DNA of 18,019 bases from NCBI GenBank assembly GCA_047517625.1, contig JAKZSO010000049.1:1-18019 (forward strand), written 5' to 3'. Of this stretch, positions 1 through 7,795 are shown one piece after another (the stretch's first letter is position 1; each line of letters opens with the position of its first letter). Source of the stretch: JABHVE01 sp047517625 (GTDB taxonomy: Bacteria; Pseudomonadota; Alphaproteobacteria; UBA2966; CAIVPW01). Made by a program: the position numbers and the translations under genes. Below the pieces are notes generated by a model. The model saw only the letters and a list, made by a program, of their open reading frames with translations. It searched no databases and was not told the DNA's origin.

Positions 1-1
1 G

Positions 2-46
2 TTCTTGAGTTTGACGGCTGATCCCGGCCAAGAGGACGTGGCCTAG
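2..46 (+). other. Possible 3' end of an upstream gene
   Basis: One frame stays open from base 2 to a TAG at 44-46, reading FLSLTADPGQEDVA. The other two plus frames stop within about 20 bases. The stop codon lies in the terminal CTAG of the adjacent inverted-repeat element, so the element may have supplied it. In many alphaproteobacteria the gene before argB is engB, but this tail is not recognisable as EngB. Fifteen codons are too few to be sure that it is coding. Confidence 0.2.
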
Positions 47-338
47 AGCATGATCAGACAATATGAAACCATTTGACCGAAATTCTTTTGCCCCGTGGCA
101 TTACTGCTGTTCGCTGCTCCGCAGCATTGGCGCGCTTTTGATGGCGATGCGACACATCGGTGAGGAAGGGCAACAACGCCACGGGGCAAAAGAATCCGGC
201 CTTCGGTGGGGCCAATCGGCTCCCCAGGTTAGTTGCGACGCTCGACCGATGGCACCGCATCGCGCTTCGCGCCGCGCCTGCCCGGAAAGCCGATTTGCCG
301 CCATCAAATTAACTCCATATTGTTTGATCATGCTCTAG
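43..338. mobile_element. MITE-like inverted-repeat element upstream of argB
   Basis: The ends at 42-65 and 316-339 are inverted copies matching at 23 of 24 positions; the left one contains gagcatgatcagacaatatg. Similarity continues weakly inward (atttga near 71-76 and its complement near 305-310). Both ends carry CTAG, consistent with insertion into a TA/CTAG target as IS630-type transposases prefer. A second, nested inverted repeat occurs inside: 82-99 (attcttttgccccgtggc) and 178-195 match perfectly over 18 bp. No transposase is encoded. Short ORFs that cross it are made of the repeats themselves and are not credible genes. It is therefore a non-autonomous element. The family assignment is an inference from the ends only. 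Confidence 0.75.
82..195. repeat. Nested inverted repeat inside the MITE-like element
   Basis: The 18-bp arms 82-99 and 178-195 are perfect reverse complements, separated by 78 bases. Similarity extends weakly into the loop (attactgctgttc against the complement of 164-177). A small hairpin gctgc-tcc-gcagc lies in the loop at 113-125. Transcribed, the whole could fold into a long stem-loop. Confidence 0.7.
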
Positions 339-352
339 GCTATACCGCGCCC

Positions 353-1288
353 ATGGCTAAGGCGAAAACCAAAACCCGGAGCAAATCCCGGACGGAGTGG
401 TTGAAGACCGCGTTGACGCTGTCCGAGGCGCTGCCGTATATGCGCGCCTTTGCCGGCCAGACTTTTGTGATCAAATTCGGTGGCCATGCCATGGGCAAGC
501 CGGCGCTGATCCACGACTTTGCCCGGGACGTCATGTTGATCAAACAGGTCGGCATCAACCCCGTTGTGGTCCATGGCGGCGGACCCCAGATTGGCAAAAT
601 GCTGAAAGAACAGGGCATCGAAAGTAAGTTCGAGGCCGGGCTGCGAGTCACCGACAGGGCCACGGTGAAAATCGTGGAACGGGTGCTGGCGGGGGAAATC
701 AACACAAACATCGTCACAGCAATCGAAGCCGCGGGCGGTTTGGCCAAAGGCATTTCCGGCAAAAAGGGCGGCTTGGTGAGGGCCGAACAACTGCGGCGCA
801 AAATCCGCACCCCGGGGTCGAACATCGAACGGGTGCTGGATTTGGGATTTGTCGGCGAGCCCACCAAAATTAACGCCAAGGTATTGGCCCCGTTTTCCGC
901 CAACGATGTGATCCCCGTGATCGCCCCCATCGGCATCGGCGAGCAAGGCGAAATCTACAACATCAACGCGGATACCGTGGCCGGCGCGATCGCCAGCGAA
1001 ATGGCCGCGACCAAGCTGATCCTGTTGACCGACGTCGACGGGGTGTTGGATGCCCGGGGCAATTTGATGGCCCAGCTTTCACCCACCGCAGCCCGTAAAC
1101 TGTTGCGGGAGGGCGGCATTACCGGCGGCATGATCCCCAAATTGGAAACCTGTCTGAAAGCCCTTAAAGCCGGCGTCGAAGCCGCGCATATTTTAGATGG
1201 CCGCCTGCCCCATGTGCTGCTGTTGGAAATTTTCACCGAACTGGGGGTCGGGACGATGGTGAAATCACGCCGGGTGAAGGCCAAGTAG
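353..1288 (+). CDS. argB: Acetylglutamate kinase
   Basis: ArgB phosphorylates N-acetyl-L-glutamate with ATP, the second step of arginine biosynthesis in the cytoplasm. The 311-residue product has the full amino-acid-kinase fold signatures. These are the nucleotide-binding KFGGHAMG with Lys41, the VVVHGGGPQI loop (71-80), the substrate-binding GLRVTD (96-101), NINADT (203-208), LLTDVDGVLD (224-233) and the C-terminal GVGTMV (298-303). The roughly 25-residue N-terminal helix before ALPYMRAF is a feature of arginine-inhibited hexameric enzymes, so feedback inhibition is likely. ATG 353 is chosen because the frame upstream to 233 lies within the mobile element. No strong ribosome-binding site is visible, and the MITE end lies only about 14 bp before the start, so any promoter must come from or through the element. 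It is convergent with the DUF2336 gene. Confidence 0.95.
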   Translation: MAKAKTKTRSKSRTEWLKTALTLSEALPYMRAFAGQTFVIKFGGHAMGKPALIHDFARDVMLIKQVGINPVVVHGGGPQIGKMLKEQGIESKFEAGLRVTDRATVKIVERVLAGEINTNIVTAIEAAGGLAKGISGKKGGLVRAEQLRRKIRTPGSNIERVLDLGFVGEPTKINAKVLAPFSANDVIPVIAPIGIGEQGEIYNINADTVAGAIASEMAATKLILLTDVDGVLDARGNLMAQLSPTAARKLLREGGITGGMIPKLETCLKALKAGVEAAHILDGRLPHVLLLEIFTELGVGTMVKSRRVKAK

Positions 1289-2574
1289 GCTTCGCTTTCG
1301 CCGGCGGTCTCCTCCGCTGCGCGCTCGAAATAGCGGATGAACCACTCCATTTCCGGATCCTTCAGGGCGTATTCCACCCCATGATGGGCATGGATCGTGG
1401 CGTTGGTGGGAACGCGGGACACATGGCGCTGCAAGCTCATGGCCCCGCGCGCCGACATTTTGGCCCGCCAGGACAGAGCGGTCACCGCCTTGCCGCTGCG
1501 GGAATCCAACATGGCGTTGACCGTGCCCACCTCGATCTTGGCGCGGAACGCCAAGGCCTCGGCAACGAAACCGCGCTGGCCTTTTTCGCCAGCGCCGGTG
1601 ATGGCGTCTTCGGTCAGTTCATCCGAATCCGCCATGCGCTCGATCTTTTCCTTCAGCGAACCTTGGGCTGGCGCCGCTTGTTCGAGTTTGATGCGTTTCT
1701 TCACAGCCTCTTTGACGTATTGCTTTGTCTCATCGTCCATTGCATGTTCGTGATTGAGAATCTCCAAAATCGCGGCGGATACGAACCCGGCGATGCGGCG
1801 AATCGCCCCTTGGGACAACTCCGGCCGTGAAACCAGCGGCTCGTGCAACGGCTCGGCTTGCTCGGCGACCTCGATGATCTGGTCCAGCGTGTCTTCGCGG
1901 ATCTGGGCGTTGGGATTGGCCAACAGCGTCGCCACCGCGGGGATATCATTGGCGGCGACGATCGCGCCAGCAACCTTGTCGCTGACCGCCGGACGCCGCG
2001 ACACGGCGCTTAAAGCGCCATCGACGACGCCCGCCTGGATGATTTCCAACAGGTCGGAATCGGTAAGCAGCGGCGAGTATTCCAAAATCGGCGCCGCCAC
2101 CACCAGCTCCACATCGTGAGCCAAGCGCTCGATCATCGGCTTCGGCACATTGGTGGCAAGCTTGATTTCCTCGGCAATGATTGCCCGCACCCGGGGCAAT
2201 TGGTCCTGGGCAAGGATGTTCAAGATCTCGAAAGCCAGGTCTTGCAGGCGTTCGCTTTCCTCTGGCGGCAGTCCCGGGATCAGGCGGCCAATTTTCAGGG
2301 CCAAATCACAGCGCACGTCGTCGTCGGCATCCGACGCCAGAATGAAGTCAGCGTGGCGGGGGGTGGCCGAATTGGCGGCCACCTTGCGGCGCACCTCCGG
2401 GGCGTTGTCTTCGGCCATGAAATACAAGATTTCTGGTTTGACGTCGTCGCGCTCAGCCAGCTCGGATCGCACGGCGGGGTTTTTGTCCCGGGCGATTTTC
2501 TTCGCGTACTTGTAGGAAATATCTCCCGCCAGCCGCTTGGCATTTTTCTTGGATTTGAACAGGCCGCCAAACAT
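955..2574 (-). CDS. DUF2336 domain protein with antisense C-terminal extension
   Basis: The protein is alpha-helical and HEAT-repeat-like. The N-terminal part carries repeated helical units with patterns such as NPAVRSELAER, NAPEVRRKVAAN and DADDDVRCDLALKI (about residues 32-100). This matches the alphaproteobacterial DUF2336 family, whose function is not established and which is often found near signalling genes. It starts 3 nt after the GGDEF gene stop, so the two are probably translated together, which suggests a c-di-GMP-related role by context only. The convincing protein ends around residue 430. The last roughly 110 codons (955-1288) lie antisense to the 3' end of argB, are rich in Ser, Pro and Ala, and look like a reading shadow. 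The natural stop may have been lost by mutation or by a sequencing indel: the other two frames stop within about 60 nt of base 1288. Confidence 0.8.
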   Translation of the reverse strand: MFGGLFKSKKNAKRLAGDISYKYAKKIARDKNPAVRSELAERDDVKPEILYFMAEDNAPEVRRKVAANSATPRHADFILASDADDDVRCDLALKIGRLIPGLPPEESERLQDLAFEILNILAQDQLPRVRAIIAEEIKLATNVPKPMIERLAHDVELVVAAPILEYSPLLTDSDLLEIIQAGVVDGALSAVSRRPAVSDKVAGAIVAANDIPAVATLLANPNAQIREDTLDQIIEVAEQAEPLHEPLVSRPELSQGAIRRIAGFVSAAILEILNHEHAMDDETKQYVKEAVKKRIKLEQAAPAQGSLKEKIERMADSDELTEDAITGAGEKGQRGFVAEALAFRAKIEVGTVNAMLDSRSGKAVTALSWRAKMSARGAMSLQRHVSRVPTNATIHAHHGVEYALKDPEMEWFIRYFERAAEETAGESEAYLAFTRRDFTIVPTPSSVKISNSSTWGRRPSKICAASTPALRAFRQVSNLGIMPPVMPPSRNSLRAAVGESWAIKLPRASNTPSTSVNRISLVAAISLAIAPATVSALML

Positions 2575-2577
2575 CGC

Positions 2578-4287
2578 CTACACCCCCTCGCCTGGGTTTG
2601 GCGCGAGTTCGAGGCCGCCTTTGCCGCGGCGCTTGACGCCGTACATGGCGCCGTCGGCCCGGGCCATCAATTGCGACACGCTGTCGCCGGGGGCGCTAGT
2701 GGCGACGCCGATGTACAAACCCAGGGGATGATCGTCATCAGCGGACAGCCGCCGCAGGCGGGCGCAATCGGCCAACAAACTTTCGGCCTTGGTTTTCGCC
2801 GCTGGCAAATCGGCATCTTCGATCCACAGACCGAATTCGTCACCGCCGAGCCGCGCCGCCAAATCGCCGATCCGGGACCCGGTATTTAGCATCAACGCCA
2901 CTTCTCGGATGGCTTCGTCGCCCTTGTGGTGACCGTGCAGATCATTGACCATCTTGAAGTTATCCATGTCGACGTACAGCAATGCTCCCGGTCGGCCCGT
3001 GCGCCGGTGATGTTCCAGCCGCACCGCGACCTCTTCGGTGAACGCCCGGCGGTTCAACAGCCCGGTTAGCTCGTCGGTGCGGGAAAGCCGCTCCAATAAT
3101 TCGGTGTTGGCGATTTGCTCCATGGCGATGCCCAACCGATCGGCGACGTCAGCCACCAACGCCGCGTCGTCGTCGTCGAAGGGATCGCTTTTTGTTTGGC
3201 GCGCCACGGCGATGGCGCCGTTGACCCGGTCTTGGTAGCGGGCAACAGAGGCGACAATGACCAAGTCACCGGACGCCAGACGTATTGCAGCGCTGCCTGA
3301 GGCTCCCTTCAGCGCCCCGGCGGCCAATTTCAGGGCTTCGCGGGGTGGCGGGCCGTTTGCGCCGTCGTCGTCGGCGGCAAGCGAAAACCCGGATGAGTCC
3401 ACCCGCAAAATCCAACAATGGCGCGCGCCCAGTGCCGCCCCGGTGGCCGCGGCCGCGGCGCCCAAAATGGCGGCGGGAGTAACCTCGCTACGGATCGACT
3501 CGACGATGCCGCCCAGCAACCGTTCACGGCCCCGCACCCGTTCCAATTCGGCGTCCCGGGCCCGGGCGTCCGTCACGTCCCGGCACACACCGCGGGCGCC
3601 CTTGTAGTCGCCGCCGGTGGAAAACACCGGGATGCAGCTGACCAGCAAGCAGGCCGAGGCGCCTTCAGACGTCAGCAAATGAACCTCGGCGTCTTCCAAC
3701 TGGACCCGGGTATCGAACGGGAAAATTTCGGGTTCGGTCACCGCCCTGTCGAGCATGTCATAGGCCAGCCGGCCATTCAGTTCGGCCACCGAATAGCCCA
3801 GTGCGCCGCGCGGAGAAACAAATCCGAACGCGCCTTGCTCGTTGGTTTCCCAGGCGAAATCCGACGAGCACATGACCAAATCCCTGAACAGCCTGCGGGA
3901 TTCCACCAGGGCTGAAATGATGCCGCGCTCGACCGTTGTTTCGCGCCCCAGCAACAACACCCGGGCGCTGCCATCCGGAGCCCGCAATGGCAAAAGACTG
4001 ACGGACATGGTCGCCGGATTGTCTTCGCCGTCTTGAATTTTCACTTCGAGGGATGCGGAATTTTTGTCGGCCAAGGCGCTGGCCAAGGCCGAGCGCAGAG
4101 GCAAATCGAGGCCTTCCCCCAGTGCAAGTGCCAGCCCGGCGCCGGCGGCGTTTGAGCCGACGATGCGGCCCAACTGGTCCACCAGGATCCCCGCACCGGG
4201 ATAACTTTCCAAGATTTCTTCGGGCGCCAGGGAATGTAGATATCCCCCGGGTTCAAGGCGTTGGAGCGCTGTGGTCAGTTCATCCAA
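2578..4287 (-). CDS. PAS-PAS-GAF-GGDEF diguanylate cyclase
   Basis: This protein makes cyclic di-GMP from two GTP molecules. In order, the 569 residues hold a PAS-like region (about 24-118), a second PAS domain (about 130-243, with SDFAWETNEQGAFGFVSPRG), a short linker helix, a GAF-like sensor (about 255-392) and a GGDEF domain (about 400-560). The cyclase signature is intact: DELTGLLNRRAF (405-416), the metal-binding VDMDNFK (439-445) and GGDEF (481-485). An RIGD inhibitory site (472-475) sits five residues before GGDEF, the canonical position for product feedback inhibition. No membrane segment is seen, so it is a cytoplasmic sensor enzyme; the ligand or signal of the PAS and GAF domains cannot be read. 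It follows the EAL gene by 39 nt and precedes the DUF2336 gene by 3 nt. Confidence 0.93.
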   Translation of the reverse strand: MDELTTALQRLEPGGYLHSLAPEEILESYPGAGILVDQLGRIVGSNAAGAGLALALGEGLDLPLRSALASALADKNSASLEVKIQDGEDNPATMSVSLLPLRAPDGSARVLLLGRETTVERGIISALVESRRLFRDLVMCSSDFAWETNEQGAFGFVSPRGALGYSVAELNGRLAYDMLDRAVTEPEIFPFDTRVQLEDAEVHLLTSEGASACLLVSCIPVFSTGGDYKGARGVCRDVTDARARDAELERVRGRERLLGGIVESIRSEVTPAAILGAAAAATGAALGARHCWILRVDSSGFSLAADDDGANGPPPREALKLAAGALKGASGSAAIRLASGDLVIVASVARYQDRVNGAIAVARQTKSDPFDDDDAALVADVADRLGIAMEQIANTELLERLSRTDELTGLLNRRAFTEEVAVRLEHHRRTGRPGALLYVDMDNFKMVNDLHGHHKGDEAIREVALMLNTGSRIGDLAARLGGDEFGLWIEDADLPAAKTKAESLLADCARLRRLSADDDHPLGLYIGVATSAPGDSVSQLMARADGAMYGVKRRGKGGLELAPNPGEGV

Positions 4288-4326
4288 TTGATGGGCCTTG
4301 ACTGAATTTCCGTGGCTTCGCGCGCC

Positions 4327-5998
4327 CTATGCCGTCGCGGTATTGGCTTTGGGGATTGTTTTGATCGACAGGATCATCCTGGGTTTTCCGAACAGGTAGC
4401 CTTGACCATAATTCACTCCAACCTGGTGAAGGAAGTCTGAAACCTCCTCGGTTTCAACAAATTCACCCACCGTCTGAATTGCCAAATCGCTGCACAACGA
4501 GGCCATGGACTTCAGGAACACTTTGCCGTTTGGCGTGGTGAAGGCTTCCCGCACATAGATGCCATCGATCTTAACGTAATCGACTTCCAAGGCGCGCAGA
4601 TATTGGAAGGCGGCGGCGCCGGCGCCAAAATCGTCAAGACACACATGGTGGCCCAGCCCGCGCAGGCTCTGCAGGAATTTGTTGGTGGACTCAAGATCCG
4701 AAATTTTTGAAGATTCGGTCACTTCGAACATCAGTTCTTCGCGGATGCTGTCGCACGATTTCAAAATCTCGTGCAGTTCCTCGACAAACACCGGGCTTTC
4801 CAAGGACCGTCCGGACAGGTTCACGGCGATGCTGAGCCGGTCACCTTTTTTTTCGCGCCGCTTTAATTTTGGCGATGACTTTCTTGGACATGGCGATGTC
4901 AAAATCGCCAATGACACCCACTTCCTCGGCAAAGGTAATGAATTGAAACGGTGACGAATCGTGGCCCATGGATCGTAGGCGGGCCAAGGCTTCGTAATGG
5001 TGAATGCTGCGGTCCGACAAATCGACGATGGGCTGGAACAGAACATCGAACGTGCCATCGGCGATGACGGTCTTGAACGTGGCGATTTTTTCCCGGGTTT
5101 CGTCCAACATTTGTTTGTAGCCGTCGGACAATTGGTCGATGGTGAAATCGCCGTGGGATTCGGAAAATTTGTTGATCGTATAAAGCAGCGCCCGGGCGTT
5201 GTCGGCCTCGGACATCTCGCCTTCCAGATCCACCGTCGAGCTGGCGACCTCCAATCCCTCGCCTTTGGGGTCGGCTTCTTTGACCGTTGCCGCGATGGTT
5301 TCCTGCAGTGCGGAAACGTCCAAGTCGGCATCGTGGACCAAGCCGAATTTGTCGTCGTCCAAGCGGCCCGCTGATTCGCCGTTGACGGAATTGGCCTTCA
5401 TGTGGGCGGCGATATTGGCCACTAAGTCATCGGCGGCCTTGTCGTCCATGCGTTCGCGCAGCTTGTCGATGCCATCCAAATCCACCAACGTCATGTTGTA
5501 AGGACGGCCGCCCTCGCTGGCGGCGGCCATGGCTTTTTGCGCCATTTCGCCGAAGGCGCCTTTTTCCAAAAGCCCGGTCTCGGCATCCATGTCCTCTTGT
5601 TGCTTGGCGCTTACTTCGCCCAGGCGCCGGGCGCTGAGCGCCACGAACGTGCGGCCACCGTGGATCGGCAAGTGGGTGCCAAACGCCACCACGCGAAGCT
5701 GTTTGCGGCCTTTTGGTGAAACCCGCAGACCCAGTGGTCCGAAACGCCCTTGGTTTTCGGCGGTGGATAAAGCCGCGTTGAGCAATGGCCGGCCGGCTCT
5801 TTCCACCAAGCCAACCAACTCCTGGCCCTCCAGGTCTTCAGGTTTTGCCCCGGCAAGCCATTGCACGGCGCCAGAGGCGTACCGGATCACCCGGTCGGTA
5901 TCCAATTCCAGGAACGCATCGGCGGACGCGAACGCGAACGCCACGAAACGATCCCGTTCGTAACGCAGGTCTGCCGCGCTCTCGGCTCCCTCACCCAT
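4327..5998 (-). pseudogene. PAS / degenerate GGDEF / EAL phosphodiesterase, frameshifted
   Basis: The frame from the 5' end stops at 4841, while the rest of the EAL domain continues in another frame to 4327. The break is at an A8 run on the minus strand (T8 at 4846-4853). With seven A the two parts join into one protein of about 556 residues. The N-terminal part holds a PAS domain and a GGDEF relic in which GGDEF is replaced by DDDKF, so no cyclase activity is expected. The EAL part keeps YEALAR, VNLSGRSL, FEVTES, LDDFGAG, YVKIDG, EFVETEE and GQGYLFGKP, so all usual catalytic residues are present if the frame is restored. That would hydrolyse c-di-GMP, opposing the GGDEF neighbour. Start 5998 (MGEGAES) is preferred; an in-frame ATG at 6067 would leave only 3 bp to the divergent gene. 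It could be a pseudogene, a slippage-expressed gene or a sequencing error. Confidence 0.85.
4846..4853 (-). other. A8 homopolymer at the frame break of the EAL gene
   Basis: Eight consecutive A on the coding strand (cgaaaaaaaagg). The upstream frame reads CGA AAA AAA AGG TGA and stops. Removing one A gives CGA AAA AAA GGT GAC and reads on through the EAL domain. Translation would need a +1 (or -2) shift; a -1 ribosomal slip would not restore the domain. RNA polymerase slippage on the run could. Confidence 0.85.
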
Positions 5999-6070
5999 CC
6001 CTTGGTTCGCCCACGATTTTGTGCCAGGTCTTGGACACGCCGCCGATCTCCCGATAAGACTTAGCATACT

Positions 6071-6801
6071 GTGGACCCTGTTAACGAACCCCTTGCCCCC
6101 ACCCCGTCAGCGGATATTGCGGGCGAATCGCCCCACGATCCCCGGTTGAAAGCGGTCGAAACTTGGGTGTTTGACCTGGACAACACCCTGTATCCACCGT
6201 CTTCAAATTTGTTCGAACAGATTGATGTGCGCATCGGGATGTTTTTGCAGGAATTTTTGTCCCTTGGCCCCGGCGACGCCAGCACCCTGCAGAAGCAATA
6301 CTTCCGCACTTATGGCACCACCCTACATGGATTGATCCAAAATCATGGAACCGACCCCCGGGCATTCTTGGATTTTGTCCACGACATAGATTTTTCCCGA
6401 ATCCCCCCTGACCCGGCAATCGCCGCCGCCATCGATCGGCTGCCAGGGCGCAAATTTATTTTCACCAACGCCGACGTGTCTTATTCCAGCCAAGTCATGG
6501 AGCGGATTGGGGTGACGGGTCTTTTTGACGGGATTTTGACATTGAGGCGGCGGATTTTGTGCCAAAACCGCACCTGTCCACATACCGGCGGATGCTGGCG
6601 GATCATGACATCGACCCCCATCGGGCGGCGTTGATCGATGATTTGCCCAAAAATTTGACCCCCGCGGCGGAACTGGGCATGACCACGGTGTGGATTCGCA
6701 ACGACCACTGGACTGAATCCGAGCCCGCGACCGGCCAGCGGCAATTCGATCACGTGGTGGACGATTTGAGCGCCTGGCTAAACGCCATCTCGTTTGGTTG
6801 A
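6071..6801 (+). pseudogene. HAD-family pyrimidine 5'-nucleotidase, frameshifted
   Basis: The first 156 or so codons read in one frame and the rest in another. Adding one T to the run at 6534-6537 gives a continuous protein of 243 residues with the expected ...GLFDGIFDIEAADFVPKPH... junction. All four HAD motifs are then present: VFDLDNTLYP (Asp35 nucleophile, Asp37), FTNADVSY, the Lys in VPKPHLS and LIDDLPKNL. The family removes phosphate from pyrimidine nucleoside monophosphates; the exact substrate is inferred. GTG 6071 is the only clear start before the first motif and lies 72 nt from the preferred EAL start in divergent orientation. As read, the product lacks motifs III and IV and would be inactive. 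A gene of this family beside argB and dapD is usual in alphaproteobacteria, so a real loss would be recent. Confidence 0.85.
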
Positions 6802-6878
6802 CCAATAGTGCGGAGCACTGATTTAGAATGCGTGCGGAGGACGGTTTACCAATTGTGCGGGCACTGTTTTACAATGCG
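6798..6878 (+). promoter_or_regulatory. Tandem promoter/operator-like repeats before dapD
   Basis: Two copies, 6798-6832 and 6845-6878, agree at about 30 of 35 positions. Each begins with a -35-like hexamer (TTGACC, TTTACC) and ends with a -10-like box (TTTAGA/TAGAAT, TTTACA/TACAAT), with spacers of 18 and 17 nt for TTTAGA and TTTACA. In each spacer lies a palindrome: AGTGC-GGA-GCACT at 6807-6819 and GTGC-GG-GCAC in the second copy. The first copy overlaps the stop codon of the HAD gene. This looks like a duplicated promoter with an operator in the spacer, reading toward dapD. The regulator is unknown. Confidence 0.5.
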
Positions 6879-6932
6879 GAAGCCCCGGCTATGTTCAGCC
6901 GCCCCAGGGATTTCCCGGCCACACGGCGTTTT

Positions 6933-6938
6933 GAGGAG
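6933..6938 (+). promoter_or_regulatory. Ribosome-binding site of dapD
   Basis: GAGGAG lies 8 nt before GTG 6947 and 5 nt before an in-frame TTG at 6944. The 8-nt spacing favours GTG as the start. Confidence 0.7.
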
Positions 6939-6946
6939 AAGTTTTG

Positions 6947-7786
6947 GTGTCTGATCCGTTGCAATCCACAATCGAGGCCGCTTGGGAGGACCGCGATTCC
7001 ATCAATTTTGACACGGTGGGCGAGGTTCGGGACGCCGTAAACCGGGCCTTGGATGGGCTGGATTCCGGCGCAATGAGGGTCGCTGAAAAAGTCGACGGTG
7101 ACTGGGTCACGCATCAGTGGCTGAAAATGGCCGTGCTGTTGTCGTTTCGCCTGAACGATTCAAGGCCCATCAGCGGCGGCCCCGCCGGGTCCACATGGTT
7201 CGACAAAGTGCCGCCCAAATTCGCCGGTTGGGACGAAGCCCGGTTCAGGGACTCAGGGATCCGCGCCGCGTCTGGCTGCGTCATCCGCCATTCGGCCTAT
7301 GTCGCCCCGGGCGCGGTGCTGATGCCGTGCTTCATGAATTTGGGCGCCCGGGTGGATTCCGGCTCCATGATCGACACCTGGGCCACGGTTGGCAGCTGCG
7401 CCCAGGTTGGCAAGAACGTCCACATTTCCGGCGGCGCCGGGATCGGCGGGGTGGTGGAGCCCTTGCAGGCCGGGCCGGTGATCATCGAGGACGAAGCCTT
7501 CATCGGCGCCCGGTCCGAGGTCGCCGAGGGCGTGATCGTCGAAGAAGGCGCCGTCTTGGCCATGGGCGTTTTCATCGGCGCCTCGACCCGCATCATCAAT
7601 CGCAGCACGGGCGAAGTTCACATGGGCCGGGTGCCGGCCTATTCAGTGGTGGTGCCCGGCACCCAGCCCGGCAAGCCGTTGCCCGACGGCAGCCCCGGCC
7701 CCCATTTGGCTTGCGCGGTGATTGTGAAGCAAGTGGATGCGCGGACCCGGTCCAAAACCTCGGTCAACGAGCTGGTACGGGACTAA
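6947..7786 (+). CDS. dapD: 2,3,4,5-tetrahydropyridine-2,6-dicarboxylate N-succinyltransferase
   Basis: DapD transfers succinyl from succinyl-CoA to tetrahydrodipicolinate in the succinylase branch of diaminopimelate and lysine synthesis, supplying peptidoglycan and protein. The 279-residue product has the helical N-terminal domain (DPLQSTIEAAWEDRD) and then the left-handed parallel beta-helix of hexapeptide repeats (about 95-225). Family stretches include MNLGARVDSGSMIDTW, VGSCAQVGKNVHISGG, GGVVEPLQAGPVIIED and EGVIVEEGAVLAMGV. Length is normal for this trimeric enzyme. GTG 6947 was chosen by the GAGGAG site. dapE follows after 9 nt, so the two steps are probably one operon, driven from the repeat region upstream. 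Confidence 0.97.
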   Translation: MSDPLQSTIEAAWEDRDSINFDTVGEVRDAVNRALDGLDSGAMRVAEKVDGDWVTHQWLKMAVLLSFRLNDSRPISGGPAGSTWFDKVPPKFAGWDEARFRDSGIRAASGCVIRHSAYVAPGAVLMPCFMNLGARVDSGSMIDTWATVGSCAQVGKNVHISGGAGIGGVVEPLQAGPVIIEDEAFIGARSEVAEGVIVEEGAVLAMGVFIGASTRIINRSTGEVHMGRVPAYSVVVPGTQPGKPLPDGSPGPHLACAVIVKQVDARTRSKTSVNELVRD

Positions 7787-7795
7787 ACTCCCGCC

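Noticed and set aside
54..338. Short open frames on both strands within the MITE-like element
   Set aside because: They are built from the inverted repeats, show no family motif and have no ribosome-binding site.
233..352. Extension of argB upstream to an ATG at 233
   Set aside because: The extra 40 codons lie inside the inverted-repeat element, and ArgB proteins normally begin close to the helix encoded from 353.
335..946. Open frames of about 200 codons antisense to argB
   Set aside because: Shadow of a high-GC gene; argB itself has all its motifs.
2116..2889. 257-codon plus-strand frame across the DUF2336/GGDEF junction
   Set aside because: Antisense to two genes with clear domains; composition is typical of a shadow.
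4846..4853. Programmed -1 ribosomal frameshift at the A8 run
   Set aside because: A -1 shift leads into a third frame that soon stops; only a +1 or -2 change restores the EAL domain.
6802..6946. Lysine riboswitch before dapD
   Set aside because: The 145-bp leader is too short for the known lysine aptamer and shows direct repeats with small palindromes, not a multi-stem fold.
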